The notes below the pieces were generated by a model. It was not told where the DNA came from. It saw only the letters and a program-made list of their open reading frames with translations, and searched no databases. A stretch of 64,000 bases of DNA, from NCBI GenBank assembly GCA_964392915.1, contig CAYMRS010000008.1, positions 5,968 to 69,967 on the forward strand. The letters run 5' to 3'. A program made the translations under genes and the position numbers. Positions 25,161 through 34,909 of this stretch are shown here, piece after piece (position 1 is the first letter of the stretch; every line of letters starts with the position of its first letter). Origin of the DNA: JAAYUK01 sp964392915. Its GTDB lineage: Bacteria > Nitrospirota > Thermodesulfovibrionia > Thermodesulfovibrionales > Dissulfurispiraceae.

Positions 25161-26055
25161 AGTAATAGTGAAACAGCACAGTTACCATCAGAATGCTTAT
25201 ATACGCATGCGCCGCCTGCGTGACAATCTGAAAAGGAATCGAAAGCAGCGCGCCGACCACCGGAAGCACCGCGAAGCCAGCTCCAATAAGCATTGCCAAG
25301 GCGCCGATGGCAATATAGCCGAGCAGAACTATTCCGAGAAAACCGAAAGCGCCGGGGCGATCGTGCAGATAGGTCAGGGTGATTTTGAGGGTTGCTAATG
25401 GACGGGTATTGTGAAATGCCATTGCCGCAAAACCGTAAAAAGTCACCGAAAGCGGAAGAAGCAGGAGCACCAGCCCTACAGAAAACAAAACGAGTCGGAA
25501 AAATATGGCGAGAAAATACGCGAGCGTCGCCTCCTGCTGCTGGGCAAGCTCGATTATCCGCGCGGCACCATCGCCAATGATGCCTATCATGAACACCAGA
25601 AAAAGAAAACCGATCCCCACGACATTTGAGTAGATAAAAACCGGAACAAAGCGCCGTCGGCCTTCCGCGGCAAATTCCCTGACCGAAAACCGGTGTTCCG
25701 GATCGGTAATCGCCTTGCCGAGCACGCCGACAGCCCCGCCGAACATAAATACCCAGAGCACCACAAGGAACGAAAAATATATGAGCAGGCCGAACACTAC
25801 AAAAATAGCGACGCCGATATATTTTGTCAATGCGTCACCTGCCCCGCGAAAGACCGAAAAAATGTCGGACACTTCCCGGGCGCGCATGATGTCAGTCAGG
25901 TCAAAGCCGAAGAAAACAAAGGCAATCGCGATGGGAATGCCGACAAACAGGAAAAAGCTGAAGAAGCTGATGAAGATAAAGGCAAACTGCATGAGCACGA
26001 GTTGCCACGTGCGATGGACAGTGGTGACCGCGTCGCTCAGAACTGTGAGATTCAT
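25012..26055 (-). CDS. Polytopic membrane protein with Pro-rich C-terminal tail, function unknown
   Basis: This 347-residue protein has about six long hydrophobic segments within residues 20-298 (for example FAFIFISFFSFFLFVGIPIA and LAIFFRLVLFSVGLVLLLLP). It then has a sharply different tail, residues 301-347, rich in Pro, Glu and Gln. I do not recognise a named family. It is the last gene of the LPS/Bam block, 23 bp after lpxI, which suggests an envelope role. The Pro-rich tail coincides with the overlap on the lipoate ligase gene, so it probably arose by read-through into antisense sequence. Confidence 0.75.
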   Translation of the reverse strand: MNLTVLSDAVTTVHRTWQLVLMQFAFIFISFFSFFLFVGIPIAIAFVFFGFDLTDIMRAREVSDIFSVFRGAGDALTKYIGVAIFVVFGLLIYFSFLVVLWVFMFGGAVGVLGKAITDPEHRFSVREFAAEGRRRFVPVFIYSNVVGIGFLFLVFMIGIIGDGAARIIELAQQQEATLAYFLAIFFRLVLFSVGLVLLLLPLSVTFYGFAAMAFHNTRPLATLKITLTYLHDRPGAFGFLGIVLLGYIAIGALAMLIGAGFAVLPVVGALLSIPFQIVTQAAHAYISILMVTVLFHYYFKTGVSSPEIPSTPPPDISPQPDVPQETAPQDMAAPQPAEPETPPQIRQ

Positions 26056-26078
26056 GATAAAATACCGCTTCCTCCGCT

Positions 26079-26909
26079 TTATGAGCGGATGCCTTCAAGC
26101 ACTGCAGGGGTGATGCCTGCTATCGTTATGCCGGCAATATCTGCCCGGTTGACAACATCCTTCTTCTGTATAATAATGCTTCTGCCCGCCTCCAGCGCAA
26201 GAACGCCGGCCCCGGCGCGAATCATCGTCTCAATGGTCGCCGGCCCGATTGCGGGAACATCGAGACGCATGTCCTGCTGCGGTTTGCTGACCTTCACGAT
26301 CACCGCGCCGCCGTTGGCATACAACCCTCCGCGGAGAATCGCCTCATCCGTTCCTTCTATCGCCTCGACCGCCATAACCGCCTTGTCCTTCACCACAACC
26401 GTCTGCCCAATGTCCATGCCGCCGATCTCCTTTGCAATCGCCCATCCGAATGCAATGTCCTTCCACTGGTCTTTTGACGGGCGCGCGCGGGTGATAACCC
26501 CTTCGGACATAAGCAAATTGGGGCTGAATGAGGCGGTGTCGACAATGCGGATGCCTTCACGCAGCAATTCATCGGCCAAGGCGTTCAGAATACCGTCGTC
26601 CGTGCGGTCCTTCAACGTAAAAAGCAGTTTCATTGCCCGCAGATCGGGCGTAATCTTCCCTTCAAACATGAGCGACTTCGGCACTTTCCCAGCCATGACG
26701 GCATCCTGCACACCTTCTTTCTGCAGGTACTCGATGAGGGAGGCAAGCTTCCCGACATTCAACCAGCGAAAACTGTCGGAGACCTTTTCGAGATCCGGGG
26801 TGGCGAGATGCTCAAGCGCGGCAACAACAACACGATAGCCCCGGGCTTGGGCATCTTCCGCAATGACCAGCGGAAGCTCGCCCCTCCCGGCGATGATGCC
26901 TATCTGCAT
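26079..26909 (-). CDS. lpxI: UDP-2,3-diacylglucosamine pyrophosphatase LpxI (DUF1009)
   Basis: This 276-residue protein has the LpxI pattern: IGIIAGRGELPLVIAEDAQA at the N-terminus, MAGKVPKSLMFEGKITPDLR (about 90-109) and the C-terminal DVPAIGPATIETMIRAGAGV. LpxI hydrolyses UDP-2,3-diacylglucosamine to lipid X in lipid A synthesis and replaces LpxH in many bacteria. Its start overlaps lpxA by 10 nt, so it lies exactly where this step would be expected. lpxB is not in the window. Confidence 0.93.
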   Translation of the reverse strand: MQIGIIAGRGELPLVIAEDAQARGYRVVVAALEHLATPDLEKVSDSFRWLNVGKLASLIEYLQKEGVQDAVMAGKVPKSLMFEGKITPDLRAMKLLFTLKDRTDDGILNALADELLREGIRIVDTASFSPNLLMSEGVITRARPSKDQWKDIAFGWAIAKEIGGMDIGQTVVVKDKAVMAVEAIEGTDEAILRGGLYANGGAVIVKVSKPQQDMRLDVPAIGPATIETMIRAGAGVLALEAGRSIIIQKKDVVNRADIAGITIAGITPAVLEGIRS

Positions 26910-27679
26910 ATGCCCCGTTTGTTCTGCTCGATGAAATCCGTGAGGGTAATAAGCTCGGGAATCTGGGGAAGGTCTGCCTTGACTTTTTCCAATGCGTCCT
27001 TGAGCGTCAGTTTATCGCGAAACAGAATTTTATACGCCTTTTTCAGAACCGCGATGGTTTCATCAGAAAATCCGCTGCGCTTCAAACCGATAGAATTGAG
27101 CCCGTACAGGTTTGCGCGGGCTCCTGACGCCATCGTATACGGCGGGACATCCTGCCCGAAACCGCTGAATCCGCCAAGCATGGCATACGAACCGATGCGG
27201 GTATGTTGATGAATTGCGATCACCCCGCCTATGACGGCTCTGTCATGAATCTGCACATGGCCCGCAAGCGTTGCCGCATTCGCCATGATGATGTGGTTTC
27301 CAACCTTGCAGTCATGCGCAATGTGGGCATAAGCCATAATGTAGTTGTGGCTGCCTACCTCAGTGACGCCTCCTCCGGAAGGAGACCCGCGGTGAATGGT
27401 TACATACTCGCGGATGACATTGGACGAGCCGATTTTCGCAGACGTCGGTTCCTGCTGATACCGCAGATCCTGCGGCTGGGCCCCGATATAGGCAAAAGGA
27501 AAGATCGTGTTGTTCTCACCGATTTCTATCGGACCCTCAACCACAACGTGTGAAACCAGCCTTGTCCCGCTGTGAAGAACCACACCGTCACCAACCGTGC
27601 AGTATGGGCCAATACTGACGCTGTCAGCGATTTCCGCCGTGGAGCTGACAATCGCTGTTGAATGAATATGGGGTGCCAT
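26900..27679 (-). CDS. lpxA: UDP-N-acetylglucosamine acyltransferase LpxA
   Basis: This 259-residue left-handed beta-helix protein has hexapeptide repeats from residue 5 to about 190 and an alpha-helical C-terminus. The catalytic His is in IMAYAHIAHDCKVGNH near residue 122, and IHRGSPSGGG is the typical substrate loop. It transfers a 3-hydroxyacyl group from ACP to UDP-GlcNAc, the first step of lipid A synthesis. AGGGAG precedes the ATG. It lies between fabZ and lpxI in the conserved order. Confidence 0.97.
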   Translation of the reverse strand: MAPHIHSTAIVSSTAEIADSVSIGPYCTVGDGVVLHSGTRLVSHVVVEGPIEIGENNTIFPFAYIGAQPQDLRYQQEPTSAKIGSSNVIREYVTIHRGSPSGGGVTEVGSHNYIMAYAHIAHDCKVGNHIIMANAATLAGHVQIHDRAVIGGVIAIHQHTRIGSYAMLGGFSGFGQDVPPYTMASGARANLYGLNSIGLKRSGFSDETIAVLKKAYKILFRDKLTLKDALEKVKADLPQIPELITLTDFIEQNKRGICR

Positions 27680-27688
27680 GCAGTCTCC

Positions 27689-28120
27689 CTAGAGTTCGCG
27701 ATCCGACAGCATTGCAGCAAATTCAGCTTCGGTCGTCAATTTTTCGCCCACATACGCGCTTCCTTCAAACTTCCAGATGTTGCCTCGCGTATGAGTGACC
27801 TTGACTTCGAAGCGAAGCTGGTCGCCCGGCATAACGGGCTTGCGGAATTTTACTTTATCAATGCTTATGAAATAGACTGCCTTGCCGCTCACGCCCGACT
27901 TCAGGGCGAGAATGCCCGCAACCTGCGCCATGGCTTCAACAATAAGCACTCCCGGCATGATAGGGTTGCCGGGGAAATGACCGGGAAAGAACGGTTCGTT
28001 AATCGTGACATTTTTGATGCCGACTGCCCGGACGCCTGGTTCGAGCTCTATGACGCGATCGACGAGCAGAAACGGGTATTTGTGCGGCAAAAGCGTAAGA
28101 ATTTCTCGGATGTCAACCAT
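27689..28120 (-). CDS. fabZ: 3-hydroxyacyl-[acyl-carrier-protein] dehydratase FabZ
   Basis: This 143-residue hot-dog-fold protein starts DIREILTLLPHKYPFLLVDR. The catalytic His is in FFPGHFPGNPIMPGVLIVEA and the Glu is in the following EAMAQVAG. It dehydrates 3-hydroxyacyl-ACP in fatty acid elongation and competes with LpxA/LpxD for the same substrates. Its ATG shares one base with the lpxD stop (TAATG), so translation is coupled. Length is normal. Confidence 0.97.
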   Translation of the reverse strand: MVDIREILTLLPHKYPFLLVDRVIELEPGVRAVGIKNVTINEPFFPGHFPGNPIMPGVLIVEAMAQVAGILALKSGVSGKAVYFISIDKVKFRKPVMPGDQLRFEVKVTHTRGNIWKFEGSAYVGEKLTTEAEFAAMLSDREL

Positions 28121-29145
28121 TATTCCTCCTGCTTTTTTGCAAGTTCGGCAAGCTGTTTTTCCAAATCCAGAACCTTCTTCTTCAGTTCAGGAAGCTGGGC
28201 AAAAATCGCGGAGGACCTGAGCCAGTCCCGACTCGGCAACGCTGGATTTCCCAAGTAGATCCCTTTTTCAAGGAGGCCCGGCATTACACCGGTCCGCCCG
28301 CCGAGCATCGTGCCCGGCGCTACCGTGGCATGGTCGGCAACCGCGGACTGCCCGCCAATCATGCAGCCATCGCCGACCTGCGAGCTACCGGCAATGCCGA
28401 CCTGCGCGACAACAATAACCTGCCTGCCGATTTTCACATTGTGAGCAATCTGCACAAGATTATCGATTTTTGTGCCGGCACCGACGACAGTTTTTCCGGT
28501 TGTCGCCCGGTCAATTGTTGAGTTTGCCCCGATTTCGACATCATCTTCAATAACAACGGTGCCGACCTGCGGAATCTTCCGGTGCTGCCCGTCGGCGTAA
28601 ACATAGCCGAACCCGTCAGCGCCGATGACGGCACCCGCATGAATGATAACCCGGCTGCCGATAACCGATCTCTCGCGGACTGTTACGTTCGGATAGAGGA
28701 TGCAGTCGTCGCCGATTACCGTATCAGCCCCGACATATACGCCGGGATACACAATACAGCGCGAACCGATCCGCACGCCGGACTCGATGCAGACAAACGG
28801 CGCGATTGCCGATTCAGAGCCTGTCTGCGCGGCATCATGCACTGAAGCCAGTGCACTTACCCCGGCCTTGGGCCTGACCTGCGGAAAGAAACGTTCCAGA
28901 AGCCGGGCAAACGCATACTGCGGATTTTTTACAACCACCTGCGGGATGGCGCAACCAGCAAGCGGCGATGCGACAAGCACCGCCGATGCCGCTGTAGACA
29001 AGAGCGCCTTCTCGTGTTTTGCAGAAGCGAGAAAGGCAATGTCGCCCGGTCCGGCATCAGAGAGCCCGGCAACACCGGAGATCTCGACTGCGCCGTTGCC
29101 GACAACCTCACCCTGAATGGCTTCCGCTACTTCGCGAATGTTCAT
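28120..29145 (-). CDS. lpxD: UDP-3-O-(3-hydroxyacyl)glucosamine N-acyltransferase LpxD
   Basis: This 341-residue protein has an N-terminal uridine-binding domain (about 1-95) and a long left-handed beta-helix of hexapeptide repeats (about 100-290). It contains GADGFGYVYADGQHRKIPQV and the catalytic His in DNLVQIAHNVKIGRQ near residue 232. A C-terminal helical arm (LPELKKKVLDLEKQL) closes it. It adds the second acyl chain in lipid A synthesis. It lies 21 bp downstream of the skp gene. Confidence 0.97.
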   Translation of the reverse strand: MNIREVAEAIQGEVVGNGAVEISGVAGLSDAGPGDIAFLASAKHEKALLSTAASAVLVASPLAGCAIPQVVVKNPQYAFARLLERFFPQVRPKAGVSALASVHDAAQTGSESAIAPFVCIESGVRIGSRCIVYPGVYVGADTVIGDDCILYPNVTVRERSVIGSRVIIHAGAVIGADGFGYVYADGQHRKIPQVGTVVIEDDVEIGANSTIDRATTGKTVVGAGTKIDNLVQIAHNVKIGRQVIVVAQVGIAGSSQVGDGCMIGGQSAVADHATVAPGTMLGGRTGVMPGLLEKGIYLGNPALPSRDWLRSSAIFAQLPELKKKVLDLEKQLAELAKKQEE

Positions 29146-29166
29146 GCGACACTCCGTTGAGGCTGT

Positions 29167-29691
29167 TTATTTGCCTTTTGAGGCGTTGTATTTCTGGATA
29201 ACCTTGTCGGTAAAGTCAAGGGAAGCGCTTCTGTAGAGAACGAGACCGTCCGCCTTTTCGAGAACGATGGTATATCCTTCCGCCTTTGCGATTTCATCTA
29301 TAACCACACGAATATCCCTCAGGACGGCTCCGGTCAGTTCATTCTCTTTCTTCCGAAACTCAGCCTGGGAATCCGTCATCAGGCGCTGCGCATCGCGAGT
29401 CACGCGCTCAAGTTCGTCTTCCTTGACCTTCCGAGCATCTTTGGACAGAACGGAACCCTGCTTCTCAAGCTCGCCCCGCAGTCGCTCAATCGTCCGTCCC
29501 TTTTCTTCCAGGACGGACTGCTTCGAGCGGGCAAAAGATTCAAGCTCGTCCTTGGCCTTTTTCCCCTTATCGGATTCAGTCAAAGCCTTGAGCAGATCCA
29601 CAACTCCAATCTTTACATCCGCCGCGGACGCATTTCCAAAAACCAGCGCTGCCATAAGACACGCCGCAAGAACAACCATAAGTTTTTTCAT
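29167..29691 (-). CDS. OmpH/Skp family periplasmic chaperone
   Basis: This 174-residue exported protein has a signal peptide (KKLMVVLAACLMAALVFGNASA) and a beta strand KIGVVDLLKAL. A long charged coiled coil follows (about 40-125, Lys/Glu/Arg-rich), and the protein ends in VLEKADGLVLYRSASLDFTD and IIQKYN-like sequence. This is the jellyfish-shaped Skp fold that carries unfolded outer-membrane proteins to BamA. It lies 45 bp after bamA. I start at ATG 29691, which puts the signal peptide first; two upstream ATGs would add a basic/aromatic stretch. Confidence 0.92.
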   Translation of the reverse strand: MKKLMVVLAACLMAALVFGNASAADVKIGVVDLLKALTESDKGKKAKDELESFARSKQSVLEEKGRTIERLRGELEKQGSVLSKDARKVKEDELERVTRDAQRLMTDSQAEFRKKENELTGAVLRDIRVVIDEIAKAEGYTIVLEKADGLVLYRSASLDFTDKVIQKYNASKGK

Positions 29692-29736
29692 TCTCCATGT
29701 CCTCCAGAACATCAAAATAGTCTTTATCAACTGCGT

Positions 29737-32001
29737 TTAAAACGCCGAGCCGAAGCCAAACTCAAACTTTCCGCCGCTCTCGCCTTCTTTTTTCTTCAGA
29801 TTAAAGCCGTATTCAACGCGGATCGGGCCGAACGGTGAGAACCAGCGCATGCCGAGGCCGGCTGTATAGCGGAGGTCAGACCCAAATGATTCTCCCTTGT
29901 CCCAGGCACGCCCCATATCGGTAAAAACAAGCCCTTTCAATTTTACTTCCTGGAATATGGGGAAGATGTACTCGAGATTCAGGACCGCCATCTTCTCGCC
30001 GCCGATAGCCTCGCGGTTTATATCGAGAGGACCCGCATGACCATACTCCAATCCGCGCACCGTATCTAGGCCGCCAACGTAAAACTTTTGATAAATCGGC
30101 ACCTTCTTGTCAAAGATGCCGGTCAGGTTGCCAACCCTGCCGCGGACATGAAACGTCGTCACGTCAAACAGCGGAAAGTACCAGCTCGAATCAACAACGG
30201 CCTTAATATACCCGGTGTTGCCCCCGAGGCCTGCGACAGAGAGCGACAGAGCATTTCGGGACCCGGACAACGGATCCATATAATTGTCACGGCTGTCGCG
30301 CCAGACAGCCGGACTGATTGCGCTCGTCAGCCACTTGCCTTCCTGGTCTTTCACTCGCTGGGAAGCGTCGGCGCGGACATTATAGATTCTCGCATCTTCA
30401 AGGCCATATGAAACGGACCATCCCCAGTACTCCCAGAACTCGCGGCCTATGGTCAGCTCCAGACCGTTTGACTTGCGGTCGAAGTTTCCGTATTGTCTGA
30501 AGTTCCTGTAAAGAGACGCTCCAAACTTCAAATCTTCATCAAGAAACCACGGGTCGCGATAGGTAAGCTCCATGTTCCGCATCTTGCCGCCAAGCTCTCC
30601 CTTTGCCTTCAGGTATTGCCCGCCGCCGAACAAATTGGTCTGGGTAACATCAACAAGCCCGATAATGCCGTCATTGGAGCTATAGCCGCCGCCGAAGGTC
30701 AGCATGCCGGTGTCTTTTTCCTTGACCTTGACGTCAAGGTCAACAACTTTTTCATCGGCTCTAGGCTTCGGGTTAAGTTCGATATTTTCGAAATAATTGA
30801 GATTGTTCAGCCGCTCGTAGCTTCTCTTCAGGGCGGATGCGTTAAAGGTCTCGCCTTCGTTCACGCGGACTTCGCGGCGGATGACCTTGTCTTTCGTCTT
30901 CGTATTTCCGGCTATCTCAATGCGGCCTATTTTGTACTTGTCTCCCTCTTCAATCCTGTAAACGACCTTGACCGTCTTTGCCCCCTCGTCCGGAACGAGG
31001 TCCGGGATGACCGCGGCAATCGCATACCCGGTATTCGCATATTTGCCGCCTATTGCGTCAATGTCTTTCCGCATAAGTTCCCGGCTGAAAACCTTCTTCG
31101 GCATGAGCTTGACCAGCGGCCGGAGCTCTTTTTCGCTGTACGTCTTGTTGCCGGTTATTTCGATGGCAGAAACCGAAAACTGTTCGCCTTCCTGCACCGG
31201 GATGGCAATGACCATTCCGCGCTTGTCCGCTGTAAGCTCAATCTTTGGTTCGCCAATTTGGGCTTTAATATAGCCAAAGTCGAAATAGCGGTCGCGCAGA
31301 CGTATCACATCCCGCATCATCTCTTCCTTCTTGTAGTACCCGCCTCCGGTGATAAAAGAATAAAAATGGCGCTCTCCGGTTTTCATCACGTCTTTCAGTT
31401 TGCCCGAAGATATCGCCTTGTTGCCCTCAAAACGAATCTGTTTTATCGTGACCTTCGCGCCTTCCTCAATCTGGTAAGTCACCGCAACGTCCGCATCGCT
31501 CATTTTTTTGACAACAGGAACGATTTTGGCAAGGTAATAGCCCTCTTCTTCATACCAGGCGCGGAGTTTGATGGCGTTGTCGTTAATGAGCGAAATATCT
31601 GATATTGCACCCGGCGTCAGCGTAATCTTTTCCCTGAGGGCTTTGTCGTCATACTCCTTGTTTCCCTGGAAATCCACCTTAATAACGGTCGGCTTTTCTT
31701 TTACCTGATAGACAACCTTGATGCCGCCTTCAAAAGTAACCAGCTCTGTCCGCACATCATCAAAGTAACCCATTTTATAGATTGCCTTGATATCATCTGT
31801 TGTTTTTTGCTGGGACAGCGCTTCACCAACCTTCTGCGACAGCTTGCTTCGCACCGCACCTTCTTCAATGCGCTTCAGTCCCCTGACCTCAGTCGCGGTG
31901 ACGATGGGAAGATCCTGAGCAAATGCCTGCACAGCAAATGCGCAGACGGCAAAAACCAGAATAATCGCTTTCCAAATGCCTGATTGAAATGCCCTTTTCA
32001 T
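29737..32001 (-). CDS. bamA: Outer-membrane assembly factor BamA
   Basis: This protein of about 754 residues has a signal peptide, five POTRA domains (about 25-420, with repeats such as VKVVYRIEEGDKYKIGRIEI) and a C-terminal 16-strand barrel. The barrel contains the loop-6 motif VRGLEYGHAG (a variant of VRGF/Y) and ends in FEFGFGSAF with a terminal Phe. It inserts beta-barrel proteins in the outer membrane. Several in-frame ATGs lie at the start; AAAGGGA sits 9 nt before the one at 32001, while 32022 precedes that site. It heads the bamA-skp-lpxD-fabZ-lpxA-lpxI operon. Confidence 0.96.
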   Translation of the reverse strand: MKRAFQSGIWKAIILVFAVCAFAVQAFAQDLPIVTATEVRGLKRIEEGAVRSKLSQKVGEALSQQKTTDDIKAIYKMGYFDDVRTELVTFEGGIKVVYQVKEKPTVIKVDFQGNKEYDDKALREKITLTPGAISDISLINDNAIKLRAWYEEEGYYLAKIVPVVKKMSDADVAVTYQIEEGAKVTIKQIRFEGNKAISSGKLKDVMKTGERHFYSFITGGGYYKKEEMMRDVIRLRDRYFDFGYIKAQIGEPKIELTADKRGMVIAIPVQEGEQFSVSAIEITGNKTYSEKELRPLVKLMPKKVFSRELMRKDIDAIGGKYANTGYAIAAVIPDLVPDEGAKTVKVVYRIEEGDKYKIGRIEIAGNTKTKDKVIRREVRVNEGETFNASALKRSYERLNNLNYFENIELNPKPRADEKVVDLDVKVKEKDTGMLTFGGGYSSNDGIIGLVDVTQTNLFGGGQYLKAKGELGGKMRNMELTYRDPWFLDEDLKFGASLYRNFRQYGNFDRKSNGLELTIGREFWEYWGWSVSYGLEDARIYNVRADASQRVKDQEGKWLTSAISPAVWRDSRDNYMDPLSGSRNALSLSVAGLGGNTGYIKAVVDSSWYFPLFDVTTFHVRGRVGNLTGIFDKKVPIYQKFYVGGLDTVRGLEYGHAGPLDINREAIGGEKMAVLNLEYIFPIFQEVKLKGLVFTDMGRAWDKGESFGSDLRYTAGLGMRWFSPFGPIRVEYGFNLKKKEGESGGKFEFGFGSAF

Positions 32002-32123
32002 ATGCATACATCCCTTTCTCATCTGGGTGTAAAAATCTGCGATAGTATACCATAGATGAAACGAAACGCTGTATGATAAATGTCTGTGTTTGCTGGTATC
32101 GCACCACGAAGAACCAAGCTATT

Positions 32124-32132
32124 TGCTATAAT
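32124..32132 (+). promoter_or_regulatory. Extended -10 upstream of the ROK kinase
   Basis: TGC-TATAAT with no recognisable -35. It lies 36 nt before the preferred ATG at 32169, or 12 nt before an alternative ATG at 32145. Confidence 0.45.
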
Positions 32133-32168
32133 ACCAATTCATCCATGAAAGGAAATCGCCCGAACAAC

Positions 32169-33113
32169 ATGATATCGAATTCAGCAGTCATTGCACTGGA
32201 CATAGGCGGTACCAATATCCGGGCGGCCCGGGTCGCACAAAACGGGAATATTCTTGCCCGTCACAGGGAACCGACCGGGACGGACCCAATCAAAACTATT
32301 TTTCAGATGGTCGATCAGCTTGCGGCCACTGAGGTTGCCGGCATTGGCGTTGCCGTTGCAGGCATTGTTGACCATGCCGCCGGACGAGTGCTCCGCGCTC
32401 CAAATATCGGGGCTCTTTCCGGAGTATCTCTCCGTTCGCTGCTTGGCGAACGATATGACCTTCCGGTTCGCATTGAAAATGATGCCAATGCCGCGGCGCT
32501 CGGGGAGAGATGGCTTGGCTCAGGGAGAGAGTTCGACAGTTTTGTTCTCCTGACGCTGGGGACCGGCATCGGGTGCGGCATTGTCATAAACGGCGAACTG
32601 CTGCCGGTTGCGGCCGAAGCAGGACACATAAGCATTTGCAATGACGGCACTGCGTGCGCTTGTGGCAACGTTGGCTGCCTCGAGCAGCATGCATCTGCCA
32701 CAGCCGTTGTCAGTCAAGCCGTTGCGGAAATCGAGCGGGAAGCTCCGTCACAGCTGCGCGAATTGCATCAGGGCAATTTCTACAAAATAACGGCTGAAAA
32801 TATTTACGCGGCCGCGCTTGATGGCGATGCGCTTGCCAGAACGGTGCTGAGAGAAGCCGGGAAGGCGCTTGGGGTCGGTATGGCAACGCTTATCAACCTG
32901 TTCAGTCCCGAGGCGGTCATTCTCGCCGGAGGTTTGACGGGCGCATGGAATATATATGGCAAAGCTGCGGTTCAGGAGGCTACTCGCCGAGCCCTGCCGG
33001 AGCTTTTCGCTGCAACGAAAATTATAGTCTCACCAGTTTTCGATGACGCCGGCCTGCTGGGAGCGGCCCGGCTCGTCTGGAGCAGCAAGCGAGCAGAGGG
33101 GGAAAACAGGTAG
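32169..33113 (+). CDS. ROK family sugar kinase (glucokinase-like)
   Basis: This 314-residue protein has the ATP-binding ALDIGGTNIRAARV at its start, LTLGTGIGCGIVINGEL (about 137-153), the Asp-containing NDANAAALGERW, and the ROK zinc site with three Cys in CACGNVGCLEQHAS (about 175-188). It also has GHISICNDG, the ROK variant of the ExGH motif. The enzyme phosphorylates glucose or a related hexose. No sugar transporter is adjacent. lepA starts 3 nt after its stop. Confidence 0.92.
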   Translation: MISNSAVIALDIGGTNIRAARVAQNGNILARHREPTGTDPIKTIFQMVDQLAATEVAGIGVAVAGIVDHAAGRVLRAPNIGALSGVSLRSLLGERYDLPVRIENDANAAALGERWLGSGREFDSFVLLTLGTGIGCGIVINGELLPVAAEAGHISICNDGTACACGNVGCLEQHASATAVVSQAVAEIEREAPSQLRELHQGNFYKITAENIYAAALDGDALARTVLREAGKALGVGMATLINLFSPEAVILAGGLTGAWNIYGKAAVQEATRRALPELFAATKIIVSPVFDDAGLLGAARLVWSSKRAEGENR

Positions 33114-33116
33114 CAT

Positions 33117-34907
33117 ATGCCGAAAAACATCAGAAACTTTTCGATCATCGCGCACATTGACCACGGGAAGTCGACGCTTGCGGACCGCCTGCTGGAGTTC
33201 ACCGGCGCGCTCAGTTCCCGTGAAATGATGGCGCAGGTGCTCGACTCCATGGATCTGGAGCGGGAGCGGGGCATCACCATCAAGGCGCATGCGGTGCGCC
33301 TGAACTATCAGGCCGAAAACGGCCAGCACTATATCCTGAACCTGATTGATACCCCGGGGCATGTCGATTTTTCGTATGAAGTTTCGCGCAGCCTCGCCTC
33401 GTGCGAAGGATGCCTGCTCATCGTCGATGCCACGCAGGGCGTCGAAGCGCAAACGCTTGCCAATACCTATCTGGCGATTGACAACAATCACGAGATCATC
33501 CCGGTCATTAACAAAATAGATCTCCCCGGCGCCGAGCCCGAAAGGGTGCGACAGCAGGTTGAAGAAGTGGTCGGTATCGATGCGTCAGAAGCGATCCTTG
33601 CAAGCGCAAAAGAAGGCGTCGGCACAAAGGAAATCCTGGAAGCGATTGTAAAGAAGATTCCGGCTCCCGGGGGCAGTGACGACGAGCCGCTGAAGGCGCT
33701 TATTTTCGACTCATGGTTTGATAATTATCAGGGTGTCATTGTGCTTGTCCGCGTGTTTGAAGGCGTGCTGAAGCCCGGAATGAAAATCCGTCTCATGGCG
33801 GCAAATAAAGAATATGAAGTGGGCAAAGTCGGTCATCTCACGCCGAAAGCGGTTGATGCGTCTGAGCTTGCCTCCGGCGAAGTCGGCTACGTCATTGCAG
33901 GAATAAAAACCGTCGCGGATACGAAAATCGGCGACACGATCACTGATGCCGCCCGGCCTGCGAAAGCTCAGCTCGCGGGATATAAGGAAATTAAGCCGAT
34001 GGTTTTCTGCGGATTCTATCCGATAGAAACCCATGAATATGAAAACCTCAAGATGGCGCTCGAAAAGCTCCGCCTGAACGACTCCTCCTTCAGCTATGAG
34101 CCGGAAACATCTACAGCCCTCGGATTCGGCTTCCGGTGCGGCTTTCTCGGCCTGCTGCATATGGAGATTGTCAAGGAGCGTCTTGAGCGGGAATTTCAGC
34201 TTTCCCTCATAAGCACGGCTCCGACCGTCATTTACCGGATCACCAAAACGGACGGCTCGGTTCTCACGATCGATAACCCGAGCAGCCTGCCGCAACAGTT
34301 CGAGCAGATTGAAGAACCCTTTGTGAAGGTATCCATCTTTGTGCCGCAGCCTTTTGTCGGCCAGATGCTCGAACTCTGCCAGTCCAAGCGCGGCACTCAG
34401 AAAGACTTTGCATACATCAGCAACGACCGCATCCTGCTAACGTATGAACTCCCGCTTAACGAAATCCTATGGGACTTTTATGACAGCCTGAAGTCGCTCT
34501 CCCGGGGCTACGCGTCCATGGACTATGAATTCCTCGGATATAAGCCGTCAAACCTTATCAGGCTGGACATACTCATCAATGGCGAGACGGTGGACGCCCT
34601 GTCTCTCATCGTGCATAAGGACAGCGCATACTACCGCGGACGCGATATCGTCGAACGGCTTCGCAAGGTCATCCCCCGGCAGATGTTTGAAATTGCCATT
34701 CAGGCTGCCATCGGCAACAAAATAATCGCCCGCGAATCAGTAAAGGCGATGCGTAAGGACGTGCTTGCCAAATGCTATGGCGGCGACATTACCCGGAAGC
34801 GCAAGCTCCTAGAAAAGCAGAGAGAGGGCAAGAAAAAAATGAAACAGATCGGGCGGGTGGAGATTCCTCAGGAAGCCTTCCTCTCGGTCCTGAAAGTAAA
34901 GGAATAG
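33117..34907 (+). CDS. lepA: Elongation factor 4 (LepA GTPase)
   Basis: This 596-residue translational GTPase has G1 AHIDHGKST near residue 12, G3 IDTPGHVDFSYEVSRSL, G4 NKIDLP and the LepA-specific C-terminal domain ending KQREGKKKMKQIGRVEIPQE. LepA back-translocates or remobilises stalled ribosomes. It is followed 2 nt later by lepB, the classical lepA-lepB pair known from E. coli. Length is standard. Confidence 0.98.
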   Translation: MPKNIRNFSIIAHIDHGKSTLADRLLEFTGALSSREMMAQVLDSMDLERERGITIKAHAVRLNYQAENGQHYILNLIDTPGHVDFSYEVSRSLASCEGCLLIVDATQGVEAQTLANTYLAIDNNHEIIPVINKIDLPGAEPERVRQQVEEVVGIDASEAILASAKEGVGTKEILEAIVKKIPAPGGSDDEPLKALIFDSWFDNYQGVIVLVRVFEGVLKPGMKIRLMAANKEYEVGKVGHLTPKAVDASELASGEVGYVIAGIKTVADTKIGDTITDAARPAKAQLAGYKEIKPMVFCGFYPIETHEYENLKMALEKLRLNDSSFSYEPETSTALGFGFRCGFLGLLHMEIVKERLEREFQLSLISTAPTVIYRITKTDGSVLTIDNPSSLPQQFEQIEEPFVKVSIFVPQPFVGQMLELCQSKRGTQKDFAYISNDRILLTYELPLNEILWDFYDSLKSLSRGYASMDYEFLGYKPSNLIRLDILINGETVDALSLIVHKDSAYYRGRDIVERLRKVIPRQMFEIAIQAAIGNKIIARESVKAMRKDVLAKCYGGDITRKRKLLEKQREGKKKMKQIGRVEIPQEAFLSVLKVKE

Positions 34908-34909
34908 CT

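Noticed and set aside
25693..26838. Long plus-strand open frame (381 codons) opposite the membrane protein and lpxI.
   Set aside because: It lies antisense to well-supported genes, has a biased composition and no family features or ribosome-binding site.
30493..31602. Long plus-strand open frame (369 codons) opposite bamA.
   Set aside because: It is a shadow of the POTRA-coding region; the minus-strand BamA is unmistakable.
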